From NCBI GenBank assembly GCA_964453115.1, contig CAYVRT010000013.1:30229-94228 (forward strand): a stretch of 64,000 bases of DNA. The letters run 5' to 3'. Below the pieces are notes generated by a model. The model saw nothing but the letters and a program-made list of their open reading frames with translations, was not told the origin of the DNA and did not search any database. Within the stretch, counting starts at the first letter, position 1, and every line of letters starts with the position of its first letter. The translations under genes were made by a program, and so were the position numbers. This document shows positions 25,496 to 33,046 of the stretch, piece after piece. Source of the stretch: JAIWNK01 sp964453115 (GTDB lineage Bacteria > Chloroflexota > Anaerolineae > Anaerolineales > Anaerolineaceae).

Positions 25496-26842
25496 TTAGA
25501 CCAGGTCGAATCGTTCGGAGTGGAAGTCGCCCATTGGCACGCCAACCTGAACAAGCGCTTTTTCGACTGCGTCCATCATGGGGTGGGGGCCGCAGAGGAA
25601 GATTTCGGTGCGGTTGGGGGTACGGTCCGGGGGCAGGGCCTGTTGCAGCAGGTCAGCTGTGACGTAGCCGCGCCCGCCTTGCCAGCCCTCCGGCGGGCGT
25701 TCCAGCACATGGAACACGGTCAGGTCTAAGGAAGTTTGCAGTGCCTCAATTTCTTCGCGGAAGGTGACTGATTCCCAGTCACGATTGGCGTAGATGAGCA
25801 ACAGCGGGCGGCGGTCACGGCGCGCTGCCAGGGCGCGAATCATGCTCATCATCGGGGTAATGCCAATTCCGCCGGCGATGAAAACCAGGTTTTGGGCATG
25901 GGGGTGCTGGTCGCAGCTAAATGAGCCGAAGGGCCCATCCACATAGACGGTTTGGCCGGCTTTCATCTCCTTGATTCGGGCGGTAAAATCGCCCAGTTCT
26001 TTGATGGTGAAACGCAGCGAGCCATCTGCCTGTGGGGCATCGGAGAAGGAAAAGGGGTGTTCGCTATCGGCAAAGGGCGTGTCCCAGGCGGTAATCCATG
26101 CGAATTGGCCGGGCTGGAAGTGACGGATGCCCGCATGGCCCTGGGGCTTCAGGGTCAAAGTCCAGGCGTTGCCGCGTTCGGCCTGTACCTGTTCGACGAC
26201 ATAGGGGCGGCGCAGAAGCAAAAATGGTTTGATGATGCGCACCCACAGCAGCAGCCCAACCCAAAATGCAGCGTAACCAATCCACAACCAGCGTTTGAGC
26301 GGGGTGTTGACATAATAGCCAACGCCAACGATGTGGGCCAGGCCGAGCGAAACGCCAGTCGCGGCGAGCAGACCATGCGTGATGCGCCAGCGGGTGTATT
26401 CAAATTTGAGCTTTTTGCGCCAGACGGAGAAGACCACCAGGCCAATGAGCGCCAGGAGGGAGGTGACGGCAAAGCGGGCGCGCCAGGGCGTTTGTGGGTC
26501 AAAGATGTTTAGCAGGCTGAGCAGGTCGGGCGAGAAGAGGAAGAGCAGTAGCGGGTGGGCCAGAATGAGTAGAAAGGTGGCAACAGAGATGCGTTTGTGA
26601 AAGTAGTAGACGATGTCGCTGCCGTAGGGCGCTTTGAGTGTTTTGAAGCGGGCAGTTAGCGCAAATTGCAGTGCCATCATGGCCAGGCCGCAGAAGCCGA
26701 GTGCGACCGAAAAATCGCGCCAGAACTCGCGCCCGGCGGGACGTTGGTCAACAAACAGGACAATCAATGGGGCAAGTGTCAGCAATAGATAGAGCAGAAT
26801 CCAGACGGTACCTTGTAAAAAGCGGCGGGTGGAAACATTCAT
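25496..26842 (-). CDS. Ferric-reductase-like b-type haem flavoprotein (FRE/NOX type)
   Basis: A 448-residue protein with an N-terminal six-helix ferric-reductase domain and a C-terminal ferredoxin-NADP reductase module. Two histidine pairs spaced 14 residues apart (HKR...AHP and THG...AHI) can hold two haems across the membrane. The FAD site (EHPFSFSDAP), the nucleotide motif (VFIAGGIGITPMMSMI) and the C-terminal CGPHPMM region are intact. It should move electrons from NAD(P)H to an external acceptor such as Fe(III) or oxygen. A 32-residue membrane protein is encoded directly downstream. A terminator separates it from the epimerase gene upstream. Confidence 0.9.
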   Translation of the reverse strand: MNVSTRRFLQGTVWILLYLLLTLAPLIVLFVDQRPAGREFWRDFSVALGFCGLAMMALQFALTARFKTLKAPYGSDIVYYFHKRISVATFLLILAHPLLLFLFSPDLLSLLNIFDPQTPWRARFAVTSLLALIGLVVFSVWRKKLKFEYTRWRITHGLLAATGVSLGLAHIVGVGYYVNTPLKRWLWIGYAAFWVGLLLWVRIIKPFLLLRRPYVVEQVQAERGNAWTLTLKPQGHAGIRHFQPGQFAWITAWDTPFADSEHPFSFSDAPQADGSLRFTIKELGDFTARIKEMKAGQTVYVDGPFGSFSCDQHPHAQNLVFIAGGIGITPMMSMIRALAARRDRRPLLLIYANRDWESVTFREEIEALQTSLDLTVFHVLERPPEGWQGGRGYVTADLLQQALPPDRTPNRTEIFLCGPHPMMDAVEKALVQVGVPMGDFHSERFDLV

Positions 26843-26908
26843 CTCAAATCCTCCGGTGATTGGATTCTATCATGTGCTGGCAGAAAAGGGGCTGCCCTGT
26901 TGAAGGTG

Positions 26909-26941
26909 TTAAAAGAAACGGGCGGCTCAGCACCGCCCGTT
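26909..26941 (-). terminator. Rho-independent terminator after the epimerase gene
   Basis: A perfect 9-bp GC-rich stem (26917-26925 with 26933-26941) with a 7-base loop is followed on the minus strand by TTCTTTTAAC. It starts 13 bases after the epimerase stop. Confidence 0.85.
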
Positions 26942-26953
26942 GACCGGTTGATG

Positions 26954-27361
26954 TTAGTCGGTGAGCTGATACAGCTCCACCAGCACGCCCCCGGTGCTTT
27001 TGGGGTGGACAAAGGCCATTTTGCGCCCAGGCAGTTCGAGCGGGGTTTCATTGATCAGTCGCACGCCTTTTTCTTTGAGCTGCGTTAGCATGCCCTGGAT
27101 GTCATCCACCTCGAAACAAAGGTGGTGCATTCCACCCCCGCGCTCGGCCAGGAATTTGGCAACGCCGGTATCCTCGCTGGTGGGGCGGACAAGTTCAACT
27201 TCGCTTTCGCCAATGGGGATGAAGACGACGGTGGCTTTTTGGCTCGGCACATCTTCAATGTGGTCAACTGCCAGGCCAAGGGCATCGCGCCAGAAGGTGA
27301 GCGCGGGTTCGACCTCGGAAACAGCAATGGCAACGTGGTTAATTTTCTTAATCGCAGGCAT
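26954..27361 (-). CDS. mce: Methylmalonyl-CoA epimerase
   Basis: A 135-residue vicinal-oxygen-chelate fold protein. It starts with the metal histidine in INHVAIAVSEVEPALTFW, has a second metal histidine in GGMHHLCFEVDD, and ends FVHPKSTGGVLVELYQ with the glutamate ligand. It interconverts (R)- and (S)-methylmalonyl-CoA. The gene follows the mutase large-subunit gene by 15 bases, so the two steps of the methylmalonyl-CoA to succinyl-CoA route are cotranscribed. The length is typical. It is followed by a terminator. Confidence 0.95.
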   Translation of the reverse strand: MPAIKKINHVAIAVSEVEPALTFWRDALGLAVDHIEDVPSQKATVVFIPIGESEVELVRPTSEDTGVAKFLAERGGGMHHLCFEVDDIQGMLTQLKEKGVRLINETPLELPGRKMAFVHPKSTGGVLVELYQLTD

Positions 27362-27376
27362 GGGGTTCTCTCGCTT

Positions 27377-29026
27377 TCAGGCCCAGGAGGGCGGAATGTA
27401 TTCTCCCCAGGCTTGGCGTAACACGCCACAGATTTCACCCAGGGTAATATCGTTTTCGACGCACTCGACAAAGAGCGGCATCAGGTTTTCTTCGCTGCTG
27501 GCGGCTGCTTCTAGCCGGGTGAGCAGTTCGCTAACACGGGCAGCATCGCGGTGGGCGCGCAGTTCGGCCAGGCGGGCGCGAGCGTTTTGCTCAATGCTTG
27601 GGTCAACGCTCAGGCGTTCCAGTTCCAGTTCTTCATGCACCTGGAAGGCGTTCACGCCGACGACGATTTGTTCGCCACTTTCGACCTGTTTTTGGAAGCG
27701 GTAGGCTGAATCCTGAATTTCGCCCTGCATGTAACCATTTTCGATGGCTGGCAGTGCGCCGCCCAGGTCGTCAATCTTTTGGATGTATTCCATTGCCTGG
27801 CGGCAAATTTCATCCGTCAGGTATTCGATGACGTAGGAGCCAGCCAGCGGGTCAATTGTATCGGCAACGCCCGATTCGTGGCCGATGATTTGCTGGGTGC
27901 GCAGGGCCACGCGCACCGATTTCTCGGTTGGCAGCCACAGCGCTTCATCCATGCTGTTGGTGTGCAGCGATTGTGTGCCGCCCATTACCGCGGCGAGCGC
28001 CTGGATGGCAACGCGCACGATGTTGTTTTCGGGCTGCTGGGCGGTGAGGGTTGAGCCGCCGGTTTGGGTGTGGAAGCGCAGCATCCACGAGCGTGGATCG
28101 TTAGCGCCAAAGCGATTGCGCATGATTTGCGCCCACAGGCGGCGGGCGGCACGGAATTTGGCAACTTCTTCCAGGAAGTTGTTATGGGCTGCAAAGAAGA
28201 ATGAGAGCTGCGAAGCAAAGCGGTCTACTTCCATGCCGGCCTGAATGGCGGCCTGAACGTAGGCAATTGCATCCGCCAGGGTGAAGGCTACTTCTTGCAC
28301 GGCGGTTGAGCCAGCTTCACGAATGTGATAGCCAGAGATGCTGATGGTGTTCCAGTTCGGCACTTCGGCGGAGCAGAATTTGAAGATGTCGGTGATCAGG
28401 CGCATGGAGGGCTTGGGTGGGAAGATGTAGGTGCCGCGAGCGACATATTCTTTCAAGACATCGTTTTGAATCGTGCCGCGCAACTGTTTGGGCAGCACAC
28501 CCTGGCGCTTGCCGACGGCAATGTACATGGCAAGCAGAACCGCAGCCGGAGCATTGATCGTCATGCTGGTGGAAACTTTGTCGAGCGGAATCTGGTCGAA
28601 GAGTACTTGCATGTCGCGCAGCGAGGAAATGGAGACACCTACCTTGCCCACTTCGCCAAGCGCCATTGGGTCATCGGCATCGTAGCCGATTTGGGTCGGC
28701 AGGTCAAAGGCGACCGAGAGGCCGGTTTGACCTTGCTCAAGCAGGTAACGATAGCGGCGATTGGAATCCTCGGCGGTGGCATAGCCGGCATATTGGCGCA
28801 TCGTCCACAACCGCCCGCGGTACATTGTTGGTTGCACGCCGCGCGTGAAAGGGTATTCCCCTGGCAGGCCAAGCTGTGCTGTGTAATCGCTCTCCTGGGG
28901 CATTGCCACACGCGGCAGGGGAATGCCGGATGGAGTTTCAAATTCGGGCTTGCGTTCCGGGTTTTTGGCAATTACCGGGCGCAGCACCTGTTCTTCCCAA
29001 CGTTTGCGTTCTGATTCGTAGTCCAT
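27377..29026 (-). CDS. Methylmalonyl-CoA mutase large (catalytic) subunit
   Basis: A 549-residue protein covering the substrate-binding TIM-barrel of acyl-CoA mutases. Recognisable segments are PFTRGVQPTMYRGRLWTMRQYAGYATAE (across the entrance), FDLPTQIGYDADDP, FPPKPSMRLITDI and RFHTQTGGSTLTAQQPENN. The C-terminal cobalamin domain (DxHxxG) is absent, so it needs a separate small B12-binding subunit, which is not in this window. ATG 29026 is chosen because the homologous N-terminus starts there, with AGAGG upstream. Isobutyryl-CoA or ethylmalonyl-CoA mutase are alternatives, but the adjacent epimerase favours methylmalonyl-CoA. Confidence 0.9.
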   Translation of the reverse strand: MDYESERKRWEEQVLRPVIAKNPERKPEFETPSGIPLPRVAMPQESDYTAQLGLPGEYPFTRGVQPTMYRGRLWTMRQYAGYATAEDSNRRYRYLLEQGQTGLSVAFDLPTQIGYDADDPMALGEVGKVGVSISSLRDMQVLFDQIPLDKVSTSMTINAPAAVLLAMYIAVGKRQGVLPKQLRGTIQNDVLKEYVARGTYIFPPKPSMRLITDIFKFCSAEVPNWNTISISGYHIREAGSTAVQEVAFTLADAIAYVQAAIQAGMEVDRFASQLSFFFAAHNNFLEEVAKFRAARRLWAQIMRNRFGANDPRSWMLRFHTQTGGSTLTAQQPENNIVRVAIQALAAVMGGTQSLHTNSMDEALWLPTEKSVRVALRTQQIIGHESGVADTIDPLAGSYVIEYLTDEICRQAMEYIQKIDDLGGALPAIENGYMQGEIQDSAYRFQKQVESGEQIVVGVNAFQVHEELELERLSVDPSIEQNARARLAELRAHRDAARVSELLTRLEAAASSEENLMPLFVECVENDITLGEICGVLRQAWGEYIPPSWA

Positions 29027-29142
29027 TCCAAACCTCTTGTGCAGATGAAAATAATTACAATCCACGAACATTGAAAGTATACCGCAAGGCGGATAAACAT
29101 GCATGGGAAAATTTTATGGTAAACTAAGACAAATATCCTGAG

Positions 29143-30369
29143 ATGAGCGCATTCTTACAGCTGGCCCTGACATTATCCGTAATTTTACTTGCTGCCAAGG
29201 CGGCGGGCTATTTAAGCACCCGTTTGGGGCAGCCTTCGGTGTTTGGGGAGCTGTTGGTTGGCTTGTTGCTGGGCCCCTCGTTAATTGACCTGACGCACCT
29301 GGCGTTTGTTACTGATAGCCATTTGGGCGAAATTGTTGCCGAGCTGGGCGAACTGGGCGTGCTGTTGCTGATGTTTCTGGCCGGGCTGGAACTGAACCTG
29401 GGTGACCTGGCGAAGAATTCGCGCGTTTCGGGGTTGGCGGGAACCCTGGGCGTTCTCTTTCCGGTTGGGATGGGGCTGTTCTTTGGCGAACTGACCGGGA
29501 TGGATTTTTCCCACGCCATGTTCCTGGGCCTGACGTTGGGGGCGACGAGCGTCAGCATTTCGGCGCAGGTGTTGATTGAAATGAAGAAACTGCGCAGCCG
29601 GGTGGGGCTTGGGCTGTTGGGGGCGGCTGTTTTTGATGATGTGCTGGTCATTTTGTTGCTTTCTACCTACCTGGCAATTGAGACGGGCGGCAGTGGGGTG
29701 GGGGAAGTGCTGCTTGTGCTGGGGCGGATGATCCTCTACCTGGGGCTGGCCGTGGCATTTGGTTTGTGGGGGCTGCCCTGGGTGGCGCGCAAGACGGCGC
29801 AGCTGCCTATTGGGCAGGGGGTGGTGACCCTGGCGGTGGTGGTTGCGCTGGTGTATGGGATTGCGGCGGAGGTGGTGGGCGGAATGGCAGCCATCACGGG
29901 CGCATTTTTGGCCGGGCTGATGTTTGCCCGCACGCCGGAGAATCATGCCATTGAGGGCGGGCTGCGCTCGCTGGCTTACAGCTTCTTTGTGCCGATTTTC
30001 TTCGTCAGCATTGGCCTGGCGGTGGATTTGGGAAGTTTGCCACTCAGCGCTTTGTGGGTTACGCTGGCAGTGATTGTGATTGCTGTGGTGGGCAAGGTGC
30101 TGGGGGCAGGGCTGGGGGCGCGCTGGGGGCGCTTTTCGTGGCGCGAGTCGCTGCAAATGGGGATTGGGATGGTCTCGCGGGGCGAGGTGGGGTTGATTGT
30201 TGCCAAGGTGGGGTTGGATGAGGGGCTGTTGAGCGCCGATTTGTTTTCGGCGATTGTTGGCATGGTGTTGGTGACGACGCTCATTACGCCGCCGCTGCTG
30301 CGGCTGGCTTTTCGTGAGCCAAAACGGCGCCTGCCGCCTGTGCCCGTCTCGCAATCTGAAACGGTTTGA
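29143..30369 (+). CDS. CPA2-family cation:proton antiporter (Kef/Nha-like)
   Basis: A 408-residue membrane protein with about 12 hydrophobic segments. The repeat typical of the CPA2 family is present: GQPSVFGELLVGLLLGPSLI near the N-terminus and GLGLLGAAVFDDVLVILLL in the middle, where the DD is the ion-binding site. MVSRGEVGLIVAKVGLDEG follows near the C-terminus. There is no C-terminal TrkA/KTN domain, so regulation by nucleotides must come from elsewhere. The PII-like gene 23 bases downstream is a strong candidate. The start at 29143 has no clear ribosome-binding site; a TAAACT lies at about -20. Confidence 0.88.
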   Translation: MSAFLQLALTLSVILLAAKAAGYLSTRLGQPSVFGELLVGLLLGPSLIDLTHLAFVTDSHLGEIVAELGELGVLLLMFLAGLELNLGDLAKNSRVSGLAGTLGVLFPVGMGLFFGELTGMDFSHAMFLGLTLGATSVSISAQVLIEMKKLRSRVGLGLLGAAVFDDVLVILLLSTYLAIETGGSGVGEVLLVLGRMILYLGLAVAFGLWGLPWVARKTAQLPIGQGVVTLAVVVALVYGIAAEVVGGMAAITGAFLAGLMFARTPENHAIEGGLRSLAYSFFVPIFFVSIGLAVDLGSLPLSALWVTLAVIVIAVVGKVLGAGLGARWGRFSWRESLQMGIGMVSRGEVGLIVAKVGLDEGLLSADLFSAIVGMVLVTTLITPPLLRLAFREPKRRLPPVPVSQSETV

Positions 30370-30392
30370 GCGAAACAAGGAGAACAAGCGCA

Positions 30393-30749
30393 ATGTACAT
30401 GATTCTGTTCGTACTGCACGATTGTGACTGCTTGAATGATGTCCTGACGGCCTGGGAAGAGGCTGGGGTGAGCGGGGTGACGATTTTGCCAAGCACCGGG
30501 CTGAAGCGCCTGCGTCAGAAGGGTGCCTTGCGAGATGATGTGCCGCTCATCCCCAGCATCGAGGACCTGTTGGAACATGTTGAGAACACCAACCGCACCA
30601 TCTTTACCGTGGTCAACAGCGAAACGATGCTCGAGAAGGTGGTTGCTGCGACCGAAAGTGTCGTGGGCGAATTGGATAGCCCCAACACGGGGATTTTGGT
30701 GGCGCTGCCGGTGGCGCGCGCCTTTGGGTTGAACCGCCGCCTTACTTAG
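30393..30749 (+). CDS. PII-like signalling protein
   Basis: A 118-residue protein whose pattern (MYMILFVLHDCDCLNDVLTAWEEAGVSGVTIL, then a loop, then RTIFTVVNSETMLEKVVAATESVVGELDSPNTGILVALPV) matches the beta-alpha-beta ferredoxin-like fold of GlnB/PII-like proteins. It lacks the canonical T-loop tyrosine and the usual signature pattern, so it is not classical GlnB. AAGGAGAA at about 30378 sets the start. It lies immediately after the antiporter gene, and known non-canonical PII proteins are often encoded beside the transporter they regulate. Effector ligands (ADP, AMP, cAMP or other) are unknown. Its 3' end overlaps the convergent secreted-protein gene by 8 bases. Confidence 0.7.
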   Translation: MYMILFVLHDCDCLNDVLTAWEEAGVSGVTILPSTGLKRLRQKGALRDDVPLIPSIEDLLEHVENTNRTIFTVVNSETMLEKVVAATESVVGELDSPNTGILVALPVARAFGLNRRLT

Positions 30750-31302
30750 CGATGGCGGGCATGAACACGCGATTGAGATTGAAGTAGACGCGCGCATTGT
30801 ACAGGCGGTGGTTGGAACTTTCGAAACAACTGCCAAGATAGTAGGAATAGCCGGCGTATTGAACGCTTGTGTTCAGCGTATCGTACAATACAACGATGTT
30901 GGCGCTTTGGCCGCTGCTGCTAACTGTACCCAATATTTCAACTGTGCCGGTGTAATTATCCAACCGGTAAAAGTTTAGCCACATGTTATAGGTGGCGTCA
31001 TTATCCATTAAGGATACAAACAGGTCCGTCAGTTTGGCGTGGCGTGGCAGATAGATGGGGGCCGCAACGCAGCCGTTGGCATTGCCTCGCCAATAGCCGC
31101 CACTAAAGCTAAAGAAGGCGTAGGTTGAGGCGTTGCCATCCCGGCCAAATGCCGCACCCGGCACTGAAATCGGCGATGCGTTCCATGGCAGCCCTTGAAC
31201 ATTTGCCTGGGGCTGAGCAGATGCAGGCTGGAGATTGCCGAACAAGGCAGATAGCAAGAGCAAGCCAAGCAGAAAGATGAGGGAGAGCGTGCGGGTTTGC
31301 AT
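30742..31302 (-). CDS. Secreted protein of unrecognised family (FFSFSGGY paralogue 2)
   Basis: A 186-residue exported protein with a signal peptide (LIFLLGLLLLSALFGNLQPASAQ). I do not recognise the family. The mature part shares with the upstream neighbour the pattern FFSFSGGY-x2-GNA-x3-GC-x3-PIYLP-x2-A, then D-D-TYN, and ends with a single cysteine (SCFES) near ARVYFNLNRV. It looks like a small all-beta domain with one likely disulfide (GC ... SC). It is 9 bases after the paralogue gene, so they form a two-gene operon. No catalytic residues are evident; a surface, adhesive or binding role is only a guess. Confidence 0.7.
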   Translation of the reverse strand: MQTRTLSLIFLLGLLLLSALFGNLQPASAQPQANVQGLPWNASPISVPGAAFGRDGNASTYAFFSFSGGYWRGNANGCVAAPIYLPRHAKLTDLFVSLMDNDATYNMWLNFYRLDNYTGTVEILGTVSSSGQSANIVVLYDTLNTSVQYAGYSYYLGSCFESSNHRLYNARVYFNLNRVFMPAIAK

Positions 31303-31311
31303 GGGGTTCTC

Positions 31312-32094
31312 CTAATCGTACCAGATGCGCACAGAGTAGAGCTTGGTGTTTGCAGACGATAGGCAGGTGGTGACGTAGTAGGCATAGCTGGGGTAGATGA
31401 CAACCGGGTTTTGGATGGTGGTATCTCCAATGCTTTGCAGGGCGGTGGAGGTGCCGCTGGTTTGTGTGCTTGCCAAAATATCGGTCGCACCGGTGTAGAC
31501 TTCGACGCGGCGAAGGTCAACGGTAACATTATAGGTGTCGTCACTATCCACCACGGTAACAAAGAACTGATGGATGGTTGCCTGATTTGGCAAGTAGACT
31601 GGGGACATGATGCAGCCATAGTTTTCGGCGTTGCCCACCTGATAGCCACCGCTGAAGCTGAAGAAGGTGCTGTTGGGCTCGATCCCATCTGCGGTGAAAT
31701 CGGAGACGGGGATGATGAAGGGAATGTAGTCGGCGACAATGGTTTCGGGGCCAATTACCTGACCCTCATCGGGGGTGGAAGAATTGTCCAGATTGGATGT
31801 GTTGACTTCGGGTGGGGTGACGCCGGTTGGGGCATTCGGGTTGTCGCTTTGTGGGGCATTGCTGCCCTCGCTGACCGAAGCGCGTTCAAGGTTGGAAACA
31901 GTCTGGTCGAGCGCTGCGGGCATCGGTTCGCGCCCTAACGGGTCATCGTTGAGGTAGGTTGTTTGTTCGAGTGGGGCGGCGTCGAAATTGGGGCTGACGA
32001 TTAGCTGAGCCAGACCAGTGTTCGGGCTGAGCGCCAACACGGCCAGGATGGCAAGCAGCGGAACAATTAGCTTGCGCAGGGAAACAAGTTTCAT
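31312..32094 (-). CDS. Secreted protein of unrecognised family (FFSFSGGY paralogue 1)
   Basis: A 260-residue exported protein. The signal peptide is LRKLIVPLLAILAVLALSPNTGLAQ. A low-complexity acidic, Asn/Pro/Ser-rich spacer (about residues 40-125) comes next, then the same domain as the downstream gene (TFFSFSGGYQVGNAENYGC, PVYLPNQA, DSDDTYNVTV, TTCLSSANTKLYSVRIWYD). The start at 32094 follows GGAG seven bases upstream; the longer frame to 32115 has no site. An extended -10-like TATCAT is at 32144-32149. The paired cysteines probably form a disulfide. Family unknown. Confidence 0.7.
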   Translation of the reverse strand: MKLVSLRKLIVPLLAILAVLALSPNTGLAQLIVSPNFDAAPLEQTTYLNDDPLGREPMPAALDQTVSNLERASVSEGSNAPQSDNPNAPTGVTPPEVNTSNLDNSSTPDEGQVIGPETIVADYIPFIIPVSDFTADGIEPNSTFFSFSGGYQVGNAENYGCIMSPVYLPNQATIHQFFVTVVDSDDTYNVTVDLRRVEVYTGATDILASTQTSGTSTALQSIGDTTIQNPVVIYPSYAYYVTTCLSSANTKLYSVRIWYD

Positions 32095-32143
32095 GGGGGT
32101 CTCCTTTTTGAACAAAAAACGACAATCTTTATTGATTAAAAGA

Positions 32144-32149
32144 ATGATA
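32144..32149 (-). promoter_or_regulatory. Extended -10-like box before the secreted paralogues
   Basis: On the minus strand TGCTATCAT (box 32144-32149) lies 50 bases upstream of the first paralogue, in an AT-rich gap. No convincing -35 box is seen. Confidence 0.35.
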
Positions 32150-32192
32150 GCATAGTTTTGAAGAGAAACATTAAAATTCTCACCAAAACATA

Positions 32193-32221
32193 CAAAAAGA
32201 CGCCCAATTGGTAGGGCGTCT
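32193..32221 (-). terminator. Rho-independent terminator after the FHA regulator gene
   Basis: A perfect 8-bp stem AGACGCCC / GGGCGTCT (32198-32221) with an 8-base loop runs into TTTTT on the minus strand. It starts 24 bases after the FHA regulator stop and isolates it from the secreted-protein operon. Confidence 0.88.
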
Positions 32222-32244
32222 GAGCAAGTGGGGATAGAAAATTT

Positions 32245-32976
32245 TTATTCGCCGGGGTTATCGAGGCGCAGGCCATGCCCACGAATGGTGACGAGATAGG
32301 TATGTTCGGGGGCGAACTGCGCCAGGCGTTCGCGCAATCGGCGCACCAGGGCGTCGAAGGCCTGTTCCGAGACGCCTTCGCTGGCTTCTTCACGCCATAC
32401 AGCCTCAATCACTTCTTGTCGCGAGACGACCTGCCCGGGGTGTTGGTAGAGCAAATCGAGCAGGCGAAACTGTGCCAGAGAGAGGGGCGGGACGATTTCG
32501 GCACTGCCAATCCATACTCGGCGTGAGCGCTGGTCGAGGGTGAGACGGGGGGAATGACCGGTTGGCTCGGCAAGGTTGCCGGGGAGCGAACCATCCAGCG
32601 GCAGGGTGGCATCGGAACTGAGGTAGACCAGGTGTTGCACAAGGGCAATTTGAATCACATCTCCATCCTGGACGTAGGCTGGCTCGGTAACCGGTGCTCC
32701 ATTCAGAAAGGTGCCGTTTTTGCTGCCCAGGTCTTCCAAAAGACTGCCTTCTGGCCCGGGGGTCAGGCGAGCATGCCAACGCGAGACCTGCCGGTCGGCG
32801 ATTAGAATGTCGCAGCCTGGTTCGCGCCCCATCATCAGGGCACGATCAAGCATCCAGCGTTGCCCATTGAGCGGGCCAGACTGCCCGATTAGAACTGGAA
32901 CATCATTTTTGTCCGTAACGTGCAAGGCGAACCCCTTCAATAAAGGAATAGGGTATAATATAACATAATTTTTCAT
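32245..32976 (-). CDS. FHA domain - winged-helix (OmpR C-terminal type) regulator
   Basis: A 243-residue cytoplasmic protein. Residues 30-120 are an FHA phosphothreonine-binding domain (MGREPGCDILIADRQVSRWHARL, then LEDLGSKNGTFLNG, with the key Arg, Ser and Asn). Residues 140-240 are an OmpR-type DNA-binding winged helix (LSLAQFRLLDLLYQHPGQVVSRQEVIEAVW, then LVRRLRERL and YLVTIRGHGLRL). It is divergent from a Ser/Thr kinase gene. The annotated ATG at 32976 overlaps promoter-like AT-rich DNA. A TTG at 32925 preceded by AAGGGG would give 226 residues and is an equally good start. This is a likely phosphorylation-controlled DNA-binding partner of that kinase. Confidence 0.88.
   Translation of the reverse strand: MKNYVILYPIPLLKGFALHVTDKNDVPVLIGQSGPLNGQRWMLDRALMMGREPGCDILIADRQVSRWHARLTPGPEGSLLEDLGSKNGTFLNGAPVTEPAYVQDGDVIQIALVQHLVYLSSDATLPLDGSLPGNLAEPTGHSPRLTLDQRSRRVWIGSAEIVPPLSLAQFRLLDLLYQHPGQVVSRQEVIEAVWREEASEGVSEQAFDALVRRLRERLAQFAPEHTYLVTIRGHGLRLDNPGE
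32940..32975. promoter_or_regulatory. AT-rich bidirectional promoter region between FHA regulator and kinase
   Basis: This stretch holds overlapping -10-like boxes on both strands (plus TATAAT at 32954-32959; minus TATTAT/ATATTA in the same bases). The kinase start is 88 bases downstream and the alternative FHA start at 32925 lies just on the other side. No clear -35 boxes are seen. Confidence 0.45.
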
Positions 32977-33046
32977 TTCTGGATAAGGCTATTGGGCAAT
33001 AAACGCCGAACAATGAGTTGCCCGGGCCAGGAGAGAGAGACATTTC

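Noticed and set aside
27377..29026. Truncated methylmalonyl-CoA mutase
   Set aside because: Absence of the B12 domain is the normal two-subunit arrangement, not a truncation; the catalytic domain is complete.
29281..30492. 403-codon minus-strand frame
   Set aside because: It is antisense to the CPA2 antiporter and is a His/Gln/Arg/Pro-rich shadow.
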